A DNA stretch of 59,911 nucleotides from SIG701 sp045611685 (GTDB lineage Bacteria; Bacillota; Clostridia; Oscillospirales; CAG-272): positions 1-59,911 of the forward strand of contig JAZKXO010000123.1 of the NCBI GenBank assembly GCA_045611685.1, in the 5' to 3' direction. The position numbers and the translations under genes were made by a program. This document shows positions 8,467 to 16,905 of this stretch, piece by piece. Position 1 is the stretch's first letter, and each line of letters begins with the position of its first letter. The notes beneath the pieces were generated by a model. The model did not search any database, was not told the origin of the DNA, and worked only from the letters and a program-made list of their open reading frames with translations.

Positions 8467-9669
8467 TTATGCTTTCGGAGCGGAATCCGGTGTATCGGTT
8501 TCCTCAAGAGGCATCTGTGGCGCCGCTTCTTTCTCGGAGGCGCGTGCAGCCATCTTCTCTTTCAGAAGCGCGTAGAGCACCGCGCAGATCGGTACGCTGA
8601 GGAGGGAGTAAATGATACCGCCGATGTTACCGCCGATGATCACTGCGGAGAAGACGAGAATACCGGGAAGTCCAACGGAGGTACCGACCACCTTCGGATA
8701 GATAAGAGATCCTTCGAGCTGCTGGAGAACGAGTACGAATACAAGGAACAAAAGCGCCTGCCACGGATTTACTGTAAGAATCAGAACCGCACCGAAGATC
8801 TCGCCGATCAAAGCACCGATGATCGGCACAAGAGCGGTACAGCCTACCACAATCGAAATAATGCCGGCATACGGGAAGCGGAAGATCAACATACCGATGT
8901 AGCAAAGCGTGCCAAAGATGACCGCCTCTATACACTGTACGCGGATAAAGTTCGAGAATATGGAGTGGCAGATATCCGTAACGTGGAAGAATCTTTGACA
9001 AAGCTTGTCCGGCAAAAAGGAGCGGAATACCCGCACGGAGAACGCACAGATGCGTTCCTTCTGTGCCAGAAAATAGATCGCGATGACAAAACTGAAAACG
9101 AGGTTCACAACGCTGCCGGCAACAGATCCAACAAAGGAGGATGCACCGCCGATGATCGCGGAGGTTGAGTCTGAATCAAAGATGGACTGCACGGCAGTTG
9201 TGATCGCCTTCCAATCGATCGTAAACTCCTCGAGCCACGTGCTGTCGAAATTAAAACGCTCGAGCGTCTTGATACCCCACTCTTTGAGATCGTTGAAATA
9301 TGCGGGAAGCCTTCCGGACAGGGAGATAACCGTTTCTTCCACATCCGGCCATACCACAGCAATAAGCACGGTAATGATTCCGAGGAAAACAACGATCGTG
9401 AGAATCAGCGAAAGAGGGCGCAGCATACCGCGCACGAATTTGCGCTTGGACTTCTTCATAAATTTGAAAACATGATTTTCAAAACCGCGCATAAGCACGT
9501 TCAGAACGTATGCGATCGCAAGACCGGTGAGAACGGGCGACGCAAAGGACACAAGTTTCCCTACGAAGTTCCAAAGCGATTCCAGATTAATCACGGCTGA
9601 AACGATCAGCGCAATAAAACTGACAACGAGAAAAATATTCTTCAAATCACCTTTGCGAAGACGCCACAT
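8467..9669 (-). CDS. AI-2E family (PerM/TqsA-type) membrane transporter
   Basis: A 400-residue polytopic membrane protein with the AI-2E arrangement: N-terminal hydrophobic hairpins, a soluble stretch, then long hydrophobic segments ending in YPKVVGTSVGLPGILVFSAVIIGGNIGG, the family hallmark region. Members export small signals or ions; the substrate here is unknown. The C-terminus is a polar tail. The gene begins 6 bp after the CNNM gene and its ribosome binding site (GAGGAGAAG) lies in that gene's last codons, so the two are cotranscribed. Confidence 0.87.
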   Translation of the reverse strand: MWRLRKGDLKNIFLVVSFIALIVSAVINLESLWNFVGKLVSFASPVLTGLAIAYVLNVLMRGFENHVFKFMKKSKRKFVRGMLRPLSLILTIVVFLGIITVLIAVVWPDVEETVISLSGRLPAYFNDLKEWGIKTLERFNFDSTWLEEFTIDWKAITTAVQSIFDSDSTSAIIGGASSFVGSVAGSVVNLVFSFVIAIYFLAQKERICAFSVRVFRSFLPDKLCQRFFHVTDICHSIFSNFIRVQCIEAVIFGTLCYIGMLIFRFPYAGIISIVVGCTALVPIIGALIGEIFGAVLILTVNPWQALLFLVFVLVLQQLEGSLIYPKVVGTSVGLPGILVFSAVIIGGNIGGIIYSLLSVPICAVLYALLKEKMAARASEKEAAPQMPLEETDTPDSAPKA

Positions 9670-9675
9670 GCAGTA

Positions 9676-11019
9676 TCACTTCTCCTCATCTTCGGTTTCG
9701 GATTCCGGCTCCTTTTCGGTCAAACATACGGTAGCAGCTTCCAGACGGTGGTCCCGAATTTCCGTAACCTTAATATGTAGATTTTCAATATCAATTTCAA
9801 AAGTAGTTCCGTCCTCCGGAACGGACCCGTAAAGACCGAACACGAGACCGCCGAAGGTTTCGTATTCTTCCGTGGGGAGCTCCGTCATAAGACGCTCTGC
9901 AACATCGGCAAGAGATGCAGTGCCGTTTATCCGCCACGTACCGGAATCAAGCTGTTGGATCTCCTCCGGCTCTGCAGGCGCTTCCGCATCATCATCCAGA
10001 TCGCCCACGAGCTGTTCAAGAAGATCGTTCATCGTAACGATACCGAGCGTACCGCCGTATTCGTCAAGGACGACGGCAAAATGCTTTTTGGACTGTTTCA
10101 TCTGACGGAAAAGCACGTCCGCACGTACCGTAGATGGCACGAAATACGCCGGCTGGACAGCGTTTTCCATAATGGTATCCTTGGAACGGTCGGTAAGGCG
10201 GAAATAATCCTTCGCGTTCAGAATACCGATGATGTTGTCAACCGTTTCATCGCACACGGGATAGTAGGTATGACGGGCATCGTGGATCGTCTGATCCCAT
10301 TCCTCAACCGACTCCTCCTTCCACAGAAGCGAGATTTCCGTGCGGTGCGTAGCAAATTCGCCGACGGTAAGATCGTCGAACTCAAACAGATTCTGAATGA
10401 TCTCCTTCTCCTCATCGTCCAGAACGCCCTTTTCAATACCGGCATCGACCATCATCTGGATGGATTCCTTGCTGACGTCGTCCTCATCCACGTTGGGATC
10501 CACACCGAAGAGGCGGAGAACCACATTCGTGGACCAAGTAAGCATGGACACGAGCGGGGAGAAAAAGCGGGCGATGCTGTATACAAGCCCTGCCGACGCA
10601 AGAGCAAGAGATTCCGTTTTCTTCATGGCAAGACGCTTGGGGACGAGTTCGCCGAATACGAGCGTCAAAAACGACAAAACAAGCGTAATCAGAATAACCG
10701 CGATGGAATTAAGCGTAGCCACAGGCACCTTCACGCCAAGGCCAACGACCCAATCAACAAGATACTCCGAAAAGTTGTCTGCGGCGAAAGCACTTCCCAA
10801 AAATCCGGAAAGGGTGATAGCGATCTGGATCGTCGCCAAAAATCCGGACGGCTGATCGGTCAGTTTCTGGAGTTTCTTCGCCCGTTTATCACCGGCGCCC
10901 GCAAGCTGATCGATCCGTATATCATTCATGGAAATTACGGCGATTTCCGCACACGCGAAAACCGCATTTAAAAAAATCAAAAAGAATTGCAGAAGTAACT
11001 GCCATAATATAGTTTGCAT
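9676..11019 (-). CDS. Hemolysin/CNNM-type transporter with CBS domains
   Basis: A 447-residue protein with an N-terminal CNNM (DUF21) membrane domain (four hydrophobic segments, LVFGELVPKRLAMKKTE motif), a pair of CBS domains in the middle (DNIIGILNAKDYFRL; GTLGIVTMNDLLEQLVGDLDDD) and the CorC_HlyC transporter-associated domain at the C-terminus. Characterised members export Mg2+/Co2+ or affect their resistance; many are annotated hemolysin without evidence. It is the first gene after a regulated-looking leader and is cotranscribed with the AI-2E gene. Confidence 0.9.
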   Translation of the reverse strand: MQTILWQLLLQFFLIFLNAVFACAEIAVISMNDIRIDQLAGAGDKRAKKLQKLTDQPSGFLATIQIAITLSGFLGSAFAADNFSEYLVDWVVGLGVKVPVATLNSIAVILITLVLSFLTLVFGELVPKRLAMKKTESLALASAGLVYSIARFFSPLVSMLTWSTNVVLRLFGVDPNVDEDDVSKESIQMMVDAGIEKGVLDDEEKEIIQNLFEFDDLTVGEFATHRTEISLLWKEESVEEWDQTIHDARHTYYPVCDETVDNIIGILNAKDYFRLTDRSKDTIMENAVQPAYFVPSTVRADVLFRQMKQSKKHFAVVLDEYGGTLGIVTMNDLLEQLVGDLDDDAEAPAEPEEIQQLDSGTWRINGTASLADVAERLMTELPTEEYETFGGLVFGLYGSVPEDGTTFEIDIENLHIKVTEIRDHRLEAATVCLTEKEPESETEDEEK

Positions 11020-11073
11020 TGTATTTTCTCCTTAATAATTACGTAAATAATCTCAGTTTTTCGGCATGTACGG

Positions 11074-11214
11074 TCAGCTAACCGCCACATCACCTGGACT
11101 GAAAAGGAAAAAATGCAAAAAAGCACCGCCCGTAACCGATTCAGTACGGTCGCAGGCTGTGCCGGCAAATATTCTTCTCTGGGCAGAGCAACTGCAACTG
11201 TCCGGGTCAGTCAT
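11074..11214 (-). CDS. Possible 46-codon leader peptide in the CNNM gene leader
   Basis: This short frame (MTDPDSCSCSAQRRIF...) starts with ATG behind a very good ribosome binding site (ACGGAGGATAT) in the 5' leader of the CNNM gene. It runs across the terminator hairpin at 11117-11162, the geometry expected if translation of a leader controls termination. No known family is recognised. The alternative is a non-coding metal- or metabolite-sensing leader in which this frame is accidental. Confidence 0.35.
   Translation of the reverse strand: MTDPDSCSCSAQRRIFAGTACDRTESVTGGAFLHFFLFSPGDVAVS
11117..11162 (-). terminator. Intrinsic terminator within the CNNM leader
   Basis: On the minus strand GCACAGCC...GGCGGTGC closes an inner stem (ACCG/CGGT) and is followed by six T. 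It lies about 120 bp after the leader promoter and 98 bp before the CNNM start codon. The rest of the 335-bp gap 11020-11354 holds only this leader and its promoter. Confidence 0.7.
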
Positions 11215-11280
11215 ATATCCTCCGTTAAAATAAGCGCGAAATGCGTAATCCGGCAAAGAAAACCCTTTACCTTAACTACC

Positions 11281-11308
11281 ATTATACCATAGATTTTGAA
11301 AAAATCAA
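11281..11308 (-). promoter_or_regulatory. Promoter of the CNNM/AI-2E operon
   Basis: TTGATT and TATAAT with a 16-bp spacer on the minus strand, leaving an untranslated leader of about 250 nt before the CNNM gene. Confidence 0.65.
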
Positions 11309-11354
11309 TAGATAATTGTATTTTTCTTTGCCGGACGCGCATGGACGTCGAACA

Positions 11355-12488
11355 TTATTCGCCGAAAAGAGTGGAGTAGATCATGATCATCTCATCGTGA
11401 GAGAGCACGTAGGGAGAGTTCACGTAATTACTCGCCCCTGCCACGCGATCGACGTGCTCGTCGATCTGTTCTCTCGTGAGCGTAAGGTGCACATTCGCCT
11501 TCGCGGGGATACGGCGGGCAAGTTCCGAGGGAGACGTGCCGAGGTACGCGGCAAAGCGGATGAGCTTTCTCTCGCCGAGAACGGTACGCATATTGTAAAC
11601 GATGTACGCACCTGCCAATGCACCGCACGCACGGCCGTGAGGAATTCCCTCCGACAAGGTGATACTGTATCCGAGGGGATGCGGGAAACCGGTACTGGTA
11701 CGGTTGATAGCGATCCCGGCGGCGAGCGCCGCCAAGCTGAGCCGCTCACGCTGGACGGGCGTAAAACCGCCTCTGTCCTTCTCACCCTCGTCGTCCGCAC
11801 CGCGGAAGAGGACGTCCCAGATCTGCTTTGCGGCAAAGAGCGCATACATCTCCGATGCCGCGTTGGCCTTGGGAGACAGATACGATTCAAGTGCATGTGA
11901 AAAGGCATCGAGCGCCGTGGAAACGGTATATTCCTCACTGAGGGAGTAGGTGTACCGCGGATCCACAAACGCGATTTTCGGATAGCCGCCGGGAATCGGC
12001 TTGAACGTCTTTTTCACGTCGCCGCCCGGAAGCGTGAGAACCGCGTAGGGGTTTGCCTCAGAGCCCGTGCCAGCCGTCGTGGGGATAGCGATAATGGGCA
12101 ACATACCCGTTTCGGGCAGTGCAGCGGTGTAAATATCCGTCACACCGATATCGGGCAGAACGGCGTACGCGGCGATTGCCTTTGAGGCATCAAGGGGCGA
12201 ACCGCCCCCGATACCGATTACGAAATCGGCACCCGCCTCACGAGCGACCGCGCCGCCTTTGTGGCAAATCTCCGCCAGCGGATTTTCGGTGATCTCGTCG
12301 AACACCGTATAACCGATGCCGTTTTTCGACAGCACCGCGATGACATCGTCAAGCGCACCGCTCAGGCGTGCGGAATTTTTGCCTGTTACGATAAGCGCGT
12401 GGCGGCCCAGCGAAAGATCCTCCGCGTGCTCACGGATGATATGCGTGCCCGTAACCACTTTCGTGGGCATAAAAAAATCAAAATTCAT
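11355..12488 (-). CDS. Iron-containing alcohol dehydrogenase
   Basis: A 377-residue group III dehydrogenase of the Fe-ADH/BdhA type, oxidising or reducing alcohols and aldehydes with NAD(P). Nucleotide site GIGGGSPLDASKAIA is near residue 95. The metal ligands are in DAFSHALESYLS and FPHPLGYSITLSEGIPHGRACG. The start at 12488 is chosen for GGAGG 8 bp upstream rather than an ATG 15 bases earlier. Single gene; substrate not predictable. Confidence 0.93.
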   Translation of the reverse strand: MNFDFFMPTKVVTGTHIIREHAEDLSLGRHALIVTGKNSARLSGALDDVIAVLSKNGIGYTVFDEITENPLAEICHKGGAVAREAGADFVIGIGGGSPLDASKAIAAYAVLPDIGVTDIYTAALPETGMLPIIAIPTTAGTGSEANPYAVLTLPGGDVKKTFKPIPGGYPKIAFVDPRYTYSLSEEYTVSTALDAFSHALESYLSPKANAASEMYALFAAKQIWDVLFRGADDEGEKDRGGFTPVQRERLSLAALAAGIAINRTSTGFPHPLGYSITLSEGIPHGRACGALAGAYIVYNMRTVLGERKLIRFAAYLGTSPSELARRIPAKANVHLTLTREQIDEHVDRVAGASNYVNSPYVLSHDEMIMIYSTLFGE

Positions 12489-12561
12489 AGATGTGTCCTC
12501 CAAATTGAAAGGTATAAAAACAAAGAAGCAGACCCGCGATGGCGAGCCTGCCGTACTTTGC

Positions 12562-12903
12562 TCAGATCTTTTCCTTGACCTTGGACGCCTTGCCGACTCT
12601 GTCTCTCAGATAGTACAGTTTTGCACGGCGAACCTTACCGCGACGGATCACGTCGATACCGTCAACATTGGGAGAATGCAGGGGGAAAGTCTTCTCCACA
12701 CCTACGCCGTAGGTAACGCGGCGAACGGTGAACGTCTCGGAGATGCCGCCGCCATGACGGGCGATAACGGTACCCTCGAACATCTGGATTCTCTCACGGG
12801 TTCCCTCTTTGATTCTATTGTGTACACGAACGGTATCACCAATAGAGAAGGCAGGGACAGTTTCCTTCAACTGCTCATTTACAAAAGCGTCGATCTTATT
12901 CAT
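12562..12903 (-). CDS. rplS: 50S ribosomal protein L19
   Basis: A 113-residue ribosomal protein at the 30S-50S interface. The sequence is typical throughout: VPAFSIGDTVRVHNRIKEG, ERIQMFEGTVIARHGGG, FPLHSPNVDGIDVIRRGKVRRAKLYYLR. The start at 12903 has AAAGGAG upstream. It usually follows rimM-trmD in Firmicutes; here it lies on the other strand about 6 kb away with its own promoter, so the operon has been split. Confidence 0.97.
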   Translation of the reverse strand: MNKIDAFVNEQLKETVPAFSIGDTVRVHNRIKEGTRERIQMFEGTVIARHGGGISETFTVRRVTYGVGVEKTFPLHSPNVDGIDVIRRGKVRRAKLYYLRDRVGKASKVKEKI

Positions 12904-13017
12904 TGGATTCGACTCCTTTCTGATCATAGAACATTCATGCGGAGCTTCGCAGAGGACTGTTCCGTATTCGTGCTTACACACGTTGGTTATTATATCATAC
13001 TTTTTGATAGATTGCAA
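12904..13017 (-). promoter_or_regulatory. rplS promoter and leader
   Basis: TTGCAA (13012-13017) and TATAAT (12989-12994) are separated by 17 bp on the minus strand. The roughly 80-nt leader that follows could fold (GCACGAATACGG, TCTGCGAAGCTCCGC) and may be an L19 autoregulatory leader of the type known in Firmicutes; that identity is not verified. Confidence 0.6.
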
Positions 13018-13058
13018 GGGATTTCGAAAAAATTTCCTGTTTTTTCACTATCTTTTCA

Positions 13059-14474
13059 TTACGCCAGATATTTTTTCACGATTTCGGAGATAGAGCGTAT
13101 ACACGCATCACCCTGTTCCCCGGGATCTTTTTGGGCATATTTCACCAGTTCAAGCACATCTGTGATCGAGTCCACGTCGGCTATATCGGCACGGTGTATC
13201 TTCGCCTTTACTTCTCTTGGCGTATCGGAGAGCTTGATCGGTATATTCCGCGACCTGCACACCCGTATCAGCATACGGTAGGCGTAACCGATCTTCTCAT
13301 CCATCGTAGGCAGTTTTTCGAGGCGAGACGTATAATTCGCATACGTATCCGTATTCTCTGCCATCTCGTGATAGTCCCGTACGGCGGCACGTTGGATCTT
13401 CTTTCGCTCGTCCTTATAGTTCAAAATCTCAGGCTTCTCGAGTTTAAACATCTCGCCCGCCATCGTCCAAAAGGCGATCACGTCCTCAATCCACCGGCGG
13501 ATGCGTTCAAGAAGGGCCTTTACCACGTTCTGCTTGCGCGTGATCATCCATAAAAGCAGAACCGCCATCAGAGCCAAAACGATATATGAAGCAATCTCCA
13601 AAAAAGGCGACCCGCCGTACACGGCTCTCCGGAACTCGCCTGCCGCCAGCTCCGCATCGTAGTACTGCTGTACCTCCTTACTTTCCTCTGCCCGGAGCAC
13701 GTTATAGAGAAACACGTACAAAGCCCCGCGCAGAACGCTCCACAGTCCGCCGAACACTACCGCAAGACCGAAAGCGACCAGCAGCATGCTGCCAAGGAAC
13801 AAAAGCGTGAGTTTCGTGTTATAAAGCCGCGCCTCACCGGTGAGCACGCACACCACCGATCCGCGAAAGCTGCGGGAAATGTGCGACTGATTGAGAATAA
13901 GCACCATGCAGACCGAAAACACGATCAAGGAGCCAACAATGAGCGTCGAACCGCCGAAAAACAGCCCCGCGATGAAAAATAAAACCACCGCCGTCACAAC
14001 GACGCGGACAGATGCAAGCCGTTCCGGCGGATAAAACCACAAAACGATACCGGAAAGAAGCGTCAGAAACATCCCCACCGCCCCAAGAAACGGGAGCGGG
14101 GAATCGAGATTGTACGCATCGGTAAGTCCCGCCTCGTAGCGAAGACGGAAAAGATACTCAAAAAGAAACGATGCAAAAAAGGAAAGAAGCAGGGAAACAG
14201 CTACGGGGCCCGCCGATGCCGCCACCGTAAAGCGTCTGCCGCTCCCCGTACCGGATTCATACCGATTCCGATAGCGATACGCACCTGCCATCTTCGCGTA
14301 CAACACCTGCATGCCGTATCCGGACAAAAAGAACAGTGCCGACAAAAAGACGCTCCAAAGAACGGAGTCGCCGATAAGGAAGAAAAAGAACAGCATCATG
14401 AGCGGCGAAAGAACGCTGATCACCGCCAAAAAGGAGAGACCGTGATAGATACAGTCAACCGTACGCGTATTCAC
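13059..14474 (-). CDS. Multi-pass membrane protein with C-terminal DUF4129-like domain
   Basis: A 471-residue protein with about eight to ten hydrophobic segments in its first 320 residues and a charged cytoplasmic tail. The tail (IGYAYRMLIRVCRSRNIPIKLSDTPREVKAKI) resembles the DUF4129 segment of TgpA-type proteins. No transglutaminase core (Cys-His-Asp) is visible, so it is not a full TgpA. The start is GTG overlapping the DUF58 stop codon (GTGA) behind GGAGG. Third gene of a MoxR-DUF58 operon, whose members are thought to assemble or activate surface complexes. Confidence 0.65.
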   Translation of the reverse strand: MNTRTVDCIYHGLSFLAVISVLSPLMMLFFFFLIGDSVLWSVFLSALFFLSGYGMQVLYAKMAGAYRYRNRYESGTGSGRRFTVAASAGPVAVSLLLSFFASFLFEYLFRLRYEAGLTDAYNLDSPLPFLGAVGMFLTLLSGIVLWFYPPERLASVRVVVTAVVLFFIAGLFFGGSTLIVGSLIVFSVCMVLILNQSHISRSFRGSVVCVLTGEARLYNTKLTLLFLGSMLLVAFGLAVVFGGLWSVLRGALYVFLYNVLRAEESKEVQQYYDAELAAGEFRRAVYGGSPFLEIASYIVLALMAVLLLWMITRKQNVVKALLERIRRWIEDVIAFWTMAGEMFKLEKPEILNYKDERKKIQRAAVRDYHEMAENTDTYANYTSRLEKLPTMDEKIGYAYRMLIRVCRSRNIPIKLSDTPREVKAKIHRADIADVDSITDVLELVKYAQKDPGEQGDACIRSISEIVKKYLA

Positions 14475-15718
14475 GATACCGCCTCCTTTTCTTCCGCAGG
14501 AGCAGCCTCCGGCTTGATTTTGAAGAACACCCTTACGTTATCGGGAATGATCGCGGCGTTGCTGATTGAGCCGGTGATATAGAAAATCACCGAAACGCCT
14601 CGTTTTCCCATCTCTTGGGCAAAGTAGATCATCCGCTCGCTGATATAGGCGGACACAAACACCAGATTGCCGTCCGATACGTACACCTCCGGATGCGCTA
14701 CAATATGATCGAGCATCTTCTCGACTGACAAATCGATCCGCATAGGCAGGCGGGCAAGAAAACGGAGAGCGGCAATCATATCCGTGGTGCCGAAGAAGGA
14801 CGGCGAAATAAAGATACTCTTCCCTATTTCGTCCGTATCGTCGAGAGCGGCACTCATAAGAGGGTCTGCCTCATCGGGCATTACGTTGGTAACGACTCTG
14901 ACGCCGATATGCTCCGTGGAGACTGTATCAAGGATCGATGCCACGATGGTAATACAGTCCTCGACAAGCGAGGGAATCGCAGGCGGCCCCGGCACCCGCT
15001 CGATATCGCGGGAATTCATATTCAGAATAATGCGGAAACTATGGCGCTGAGTATACTCCTCCACGTTCACCATAAGGGCGTTGTGCGCGGCAGTGGATTT
15101 CCAGTTGATGCGATTCATCGGGTCGCCGTTCACATATTCCCGCACGCCCGCCACACGGAGAGGATCGCTGACGATGCTTCGGCGCACCAGAATATCTCCA
15201 CTCAGATATTTGGAGGAGGTAAACTCTTTTTCAAGCGCTAAGGTTCTCGGCAGAACGACCAACTGATTTCTGGCGGTGGGCGGCACGGTAATCTGTCTGG
15301 ACTGCTGATTGAAGCCGATCAGATCGTTCGTTACCGCCATAACCTCACCGAGCGTATAGGCGCCGCGCACGTCGCAGTTTACCCGCCAGGTACGCCTGAT
15401 CGTCTCATACGGTTTGAGAACGAACACACTCTGTATCGAAGAGGTAAAGAAACTCTTTCTTTTTCCGTCCGAGTCGCTCTGTATCAGTCGGAACCGGAGT
15501 CCGTCAGGCAGATACGTTTCCACCTTTAAGAATGGGAGCGGCAGCCATTTCGTATTACTGATCTCCTCGTAGAAAAGAACGTCCTCGCCCTCGAACACCT
15601 CGGCGGTATTGAGTGTTACGTTATAAGTAATTCCGTCAAAGGATTTTTTGGCGTACAGCTTATACTGAATCAGATATACGAGCAAAATCCCCGACAGAAC
15701 GGCAAGTATGATGTACAA
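14471..15718 (-). CDS. DUF58 domain protein
   Basis: A 415-residue protein with an N-terminal hydrophobic segment (IILAVLSGILLVYLIQY), a beta-rich region resembling extracellular or periplasmic DUF58 N-termini, and the DUF58 core with the signature VREYVNGDPMNRINWKSTA. The vWA-like fold after it includes VEDCITIVASILD. The start appears to be TTG at 15718, as no in-frame ATG follows AAGGAG. It acts with the adjacent MoxR ATPase in this widespread gene pair. Confidence 0.87.
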   Translation of the reverse strand: MYIILAVLSGILLVYLIQYKLYAKKSFDGITYNVTLNTAEVFEGEDVLFYEEISNTKWLPLPFLKVETYLPDGLRFRLIQSDSDGKRKSFFTSSIQSVFVLKPYETIRRTWRVNCDVRGAYTLGEVMAVTNDLIGFNQQSRQITVPPTARNQLVVLPRTLALEKEFTSSKYLSGDILVRRSIVSDPLRVAGVREYVNGDPMNRINWKSTAAHNALMVNVEEYTQRHSFRIILNMNSRDIERVPGPPAIPSLVEDCITIVASILDTVSTEHIGVRVVTNVMPDEADPLMSAALDDTDEIGKSIFISPSFFGTTDMIAALRFLARLPMRIDLSVEKMLDHIVAHPEVYVSDGNLVFVSAYISERMIYFAQEMGKRGVSVIFYITGSISNAAIIPDNVRVFFKIKPEAAPAEEKEAVS

Positions 15719-15741
15719 AGCATCTGCTCCTTTTCGAATGC

Positions 15742-16704
15742 TTATTCAATAGGGGCGGGGATCATATCGAGAACGTAACGGATGATCACCTCGTTGGAAT
15801 CGGCAACACGGAGCGTATTCTGGGAGCGGGAGATAACGCGGTGGGAAAGCACCGGCACTGCGACGGCCTTCACGTCGTCCGGCAAAACAAAATCTCTGCC
15901 GTTTATGGCGGCAAATGCCTGCGCTGCACGCATAAGGCAAAGCGTTCCGCGGGGGCTGACGCCCAGACGAAGCCGCTCGTTCTCTCTCGTCGCGTTGGCG
16001 ATAGCGATAATATAATCCTTGATCCGATCGCTGACGGTGATCTTCGAGACCGATGAGCACGCCGCCTCCAGTTCCTCGGCGGATACAACCGCGGAGATAT
16101 CGTCGAGCGGCGAGGCGCTTCCGTGCTCGGAGAGAATATTTCTTTCACTCTCACGATCCGGATAACCGAGAGACAATTTCATAAAGAATCGGTCGGTCTG
16201 CGCCTCCGGCAGAGGGAACGTTCCCTGCGATTCAATCGGGTTTTGCGTTGCGATCACGAGAAACGGGCTTTTGAGCGTATAGGTTACGCCGTCAATGATG
16301 GTCTGCCCCTCTCCCATACATTCGAGAAGCGCGGACTGCGTACGCGGCGTGGTACGGTTAATCTCGTCCGCCAAAAGGATATTGGTGAACACGGGGCCCG
16401 GACGAAAAACGAACTCGCCCGTTTTCTGATTGAAATAATTGATACCGGTAATATCCGAGGGGAGAAGATCCGGCGTAAACTGGATACGGCGGCACTCGGC
16501 GCTTACCGATTTCGCAAGCGCCTTGGCAAGCGTGGTTTTGCCCGTACCCGGGATATCGTCAAGAAGAATATGTCCGCGGCACAGCATAGCGGTAATGACG
16601 AAACGGATCTGCATTTTTTTGCCGAAAATCACTTTTTCGATATTCTCTTCTATCGCACAGGCAAGCTTCTGAACGTTTTCTGCATACATAGGCGTATTGG
16701 GCAC
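15742..16704 (-). CDS. MoxR family AAA+ ATPase
   Basis: A 320-residue AAA+ protein. Walker A DDIPGTGKTTLAKALA, Walker B ILLADEINRTTPRTQSALLE, sensor 1 VIATQNPIESQGTFPLPEAQ and the C-terminal lid are all intact. MoxR ATPases work as chaperones for vWA-domain partners such as the DUF58 protein that follows. The start is GTG with AAGGAG 9 bp upstream. First gene of the operon. Confidence 0.94.
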   Translation of the reverse strand: MPNTPMYAENVQKLACAIEENIEKVIFGKKMQIRFVITAMLCRGHILLDDIPGTGKTTLAKALAKSVSAECRRIQFTPDLLPSDITGINYFNQKTGEFVFRPGPVFTNILLADEINRTTPRTQSALLECMGEGQTIIDGVTYTLKSPFLVIATQNPIESQGTFPLPEAQTDRFFMKLSLGYPDRESERNILSEHGSASPLDDISAVVSAEELEAACSSVSKITVSDRIKDYIIAIANATRENERLRLGVSPRGTLCLMRAAQAFAAINGRDFVLPDDVKAVAVPVLSHRVISRSQNTLRVADSNEVIIRYVLDMIPAPIE

Positions 16705-16734
16705 GCGGTGCCGCTCCTTCTGTCGTTTTTCTTA

Positions 16735-16763
16735 ATTATACCATACCGCACGGAAAATGACAA
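16735..16763 (-). promoter_or_regulatory. Promoter of the MoxR operon
   Basis: TTGTCA and TATAAT with a 17-bp spacer on the minus strand, 31 bp before the MoxR start. Confidence 0.75.
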
Positions 16764-16824
16764 TACATTCTTCCCCAAAAACAAGAATTCACCTCCCAAA
16801 AACAAATGTTTTTGGTCACTTGCC

Positions 16825-16853
16825 TTGACAATACCCCGATTATACAATACAAT
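16825..16853 (+). promoter_or_regulatory. Promoter of the ABC-DUF1854-ABC operon
   Basis: TTGACA and TACAAT with a 17-bp spacer, about 50 bp before the first ABC gene and divergent from the MoxR promoter. Confidence 0.7.
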
Positions 16854-16905
16854 ATAGTCAATGAAGAAACATCCGCATAACGAAACGTAAATTAAGGAAG
16901 AACAA

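Noticed and set aside
9955..10971. 338-codon plus-strand open frame
   Set aside because: Antisense to the CNNM gene; composition follows the opposite strand.
11020..11308. M-box (Mg2+) riboswitch
   Set aside because: The conserved M-box core sequences were not found in the leader despite the fitting gene downstream.
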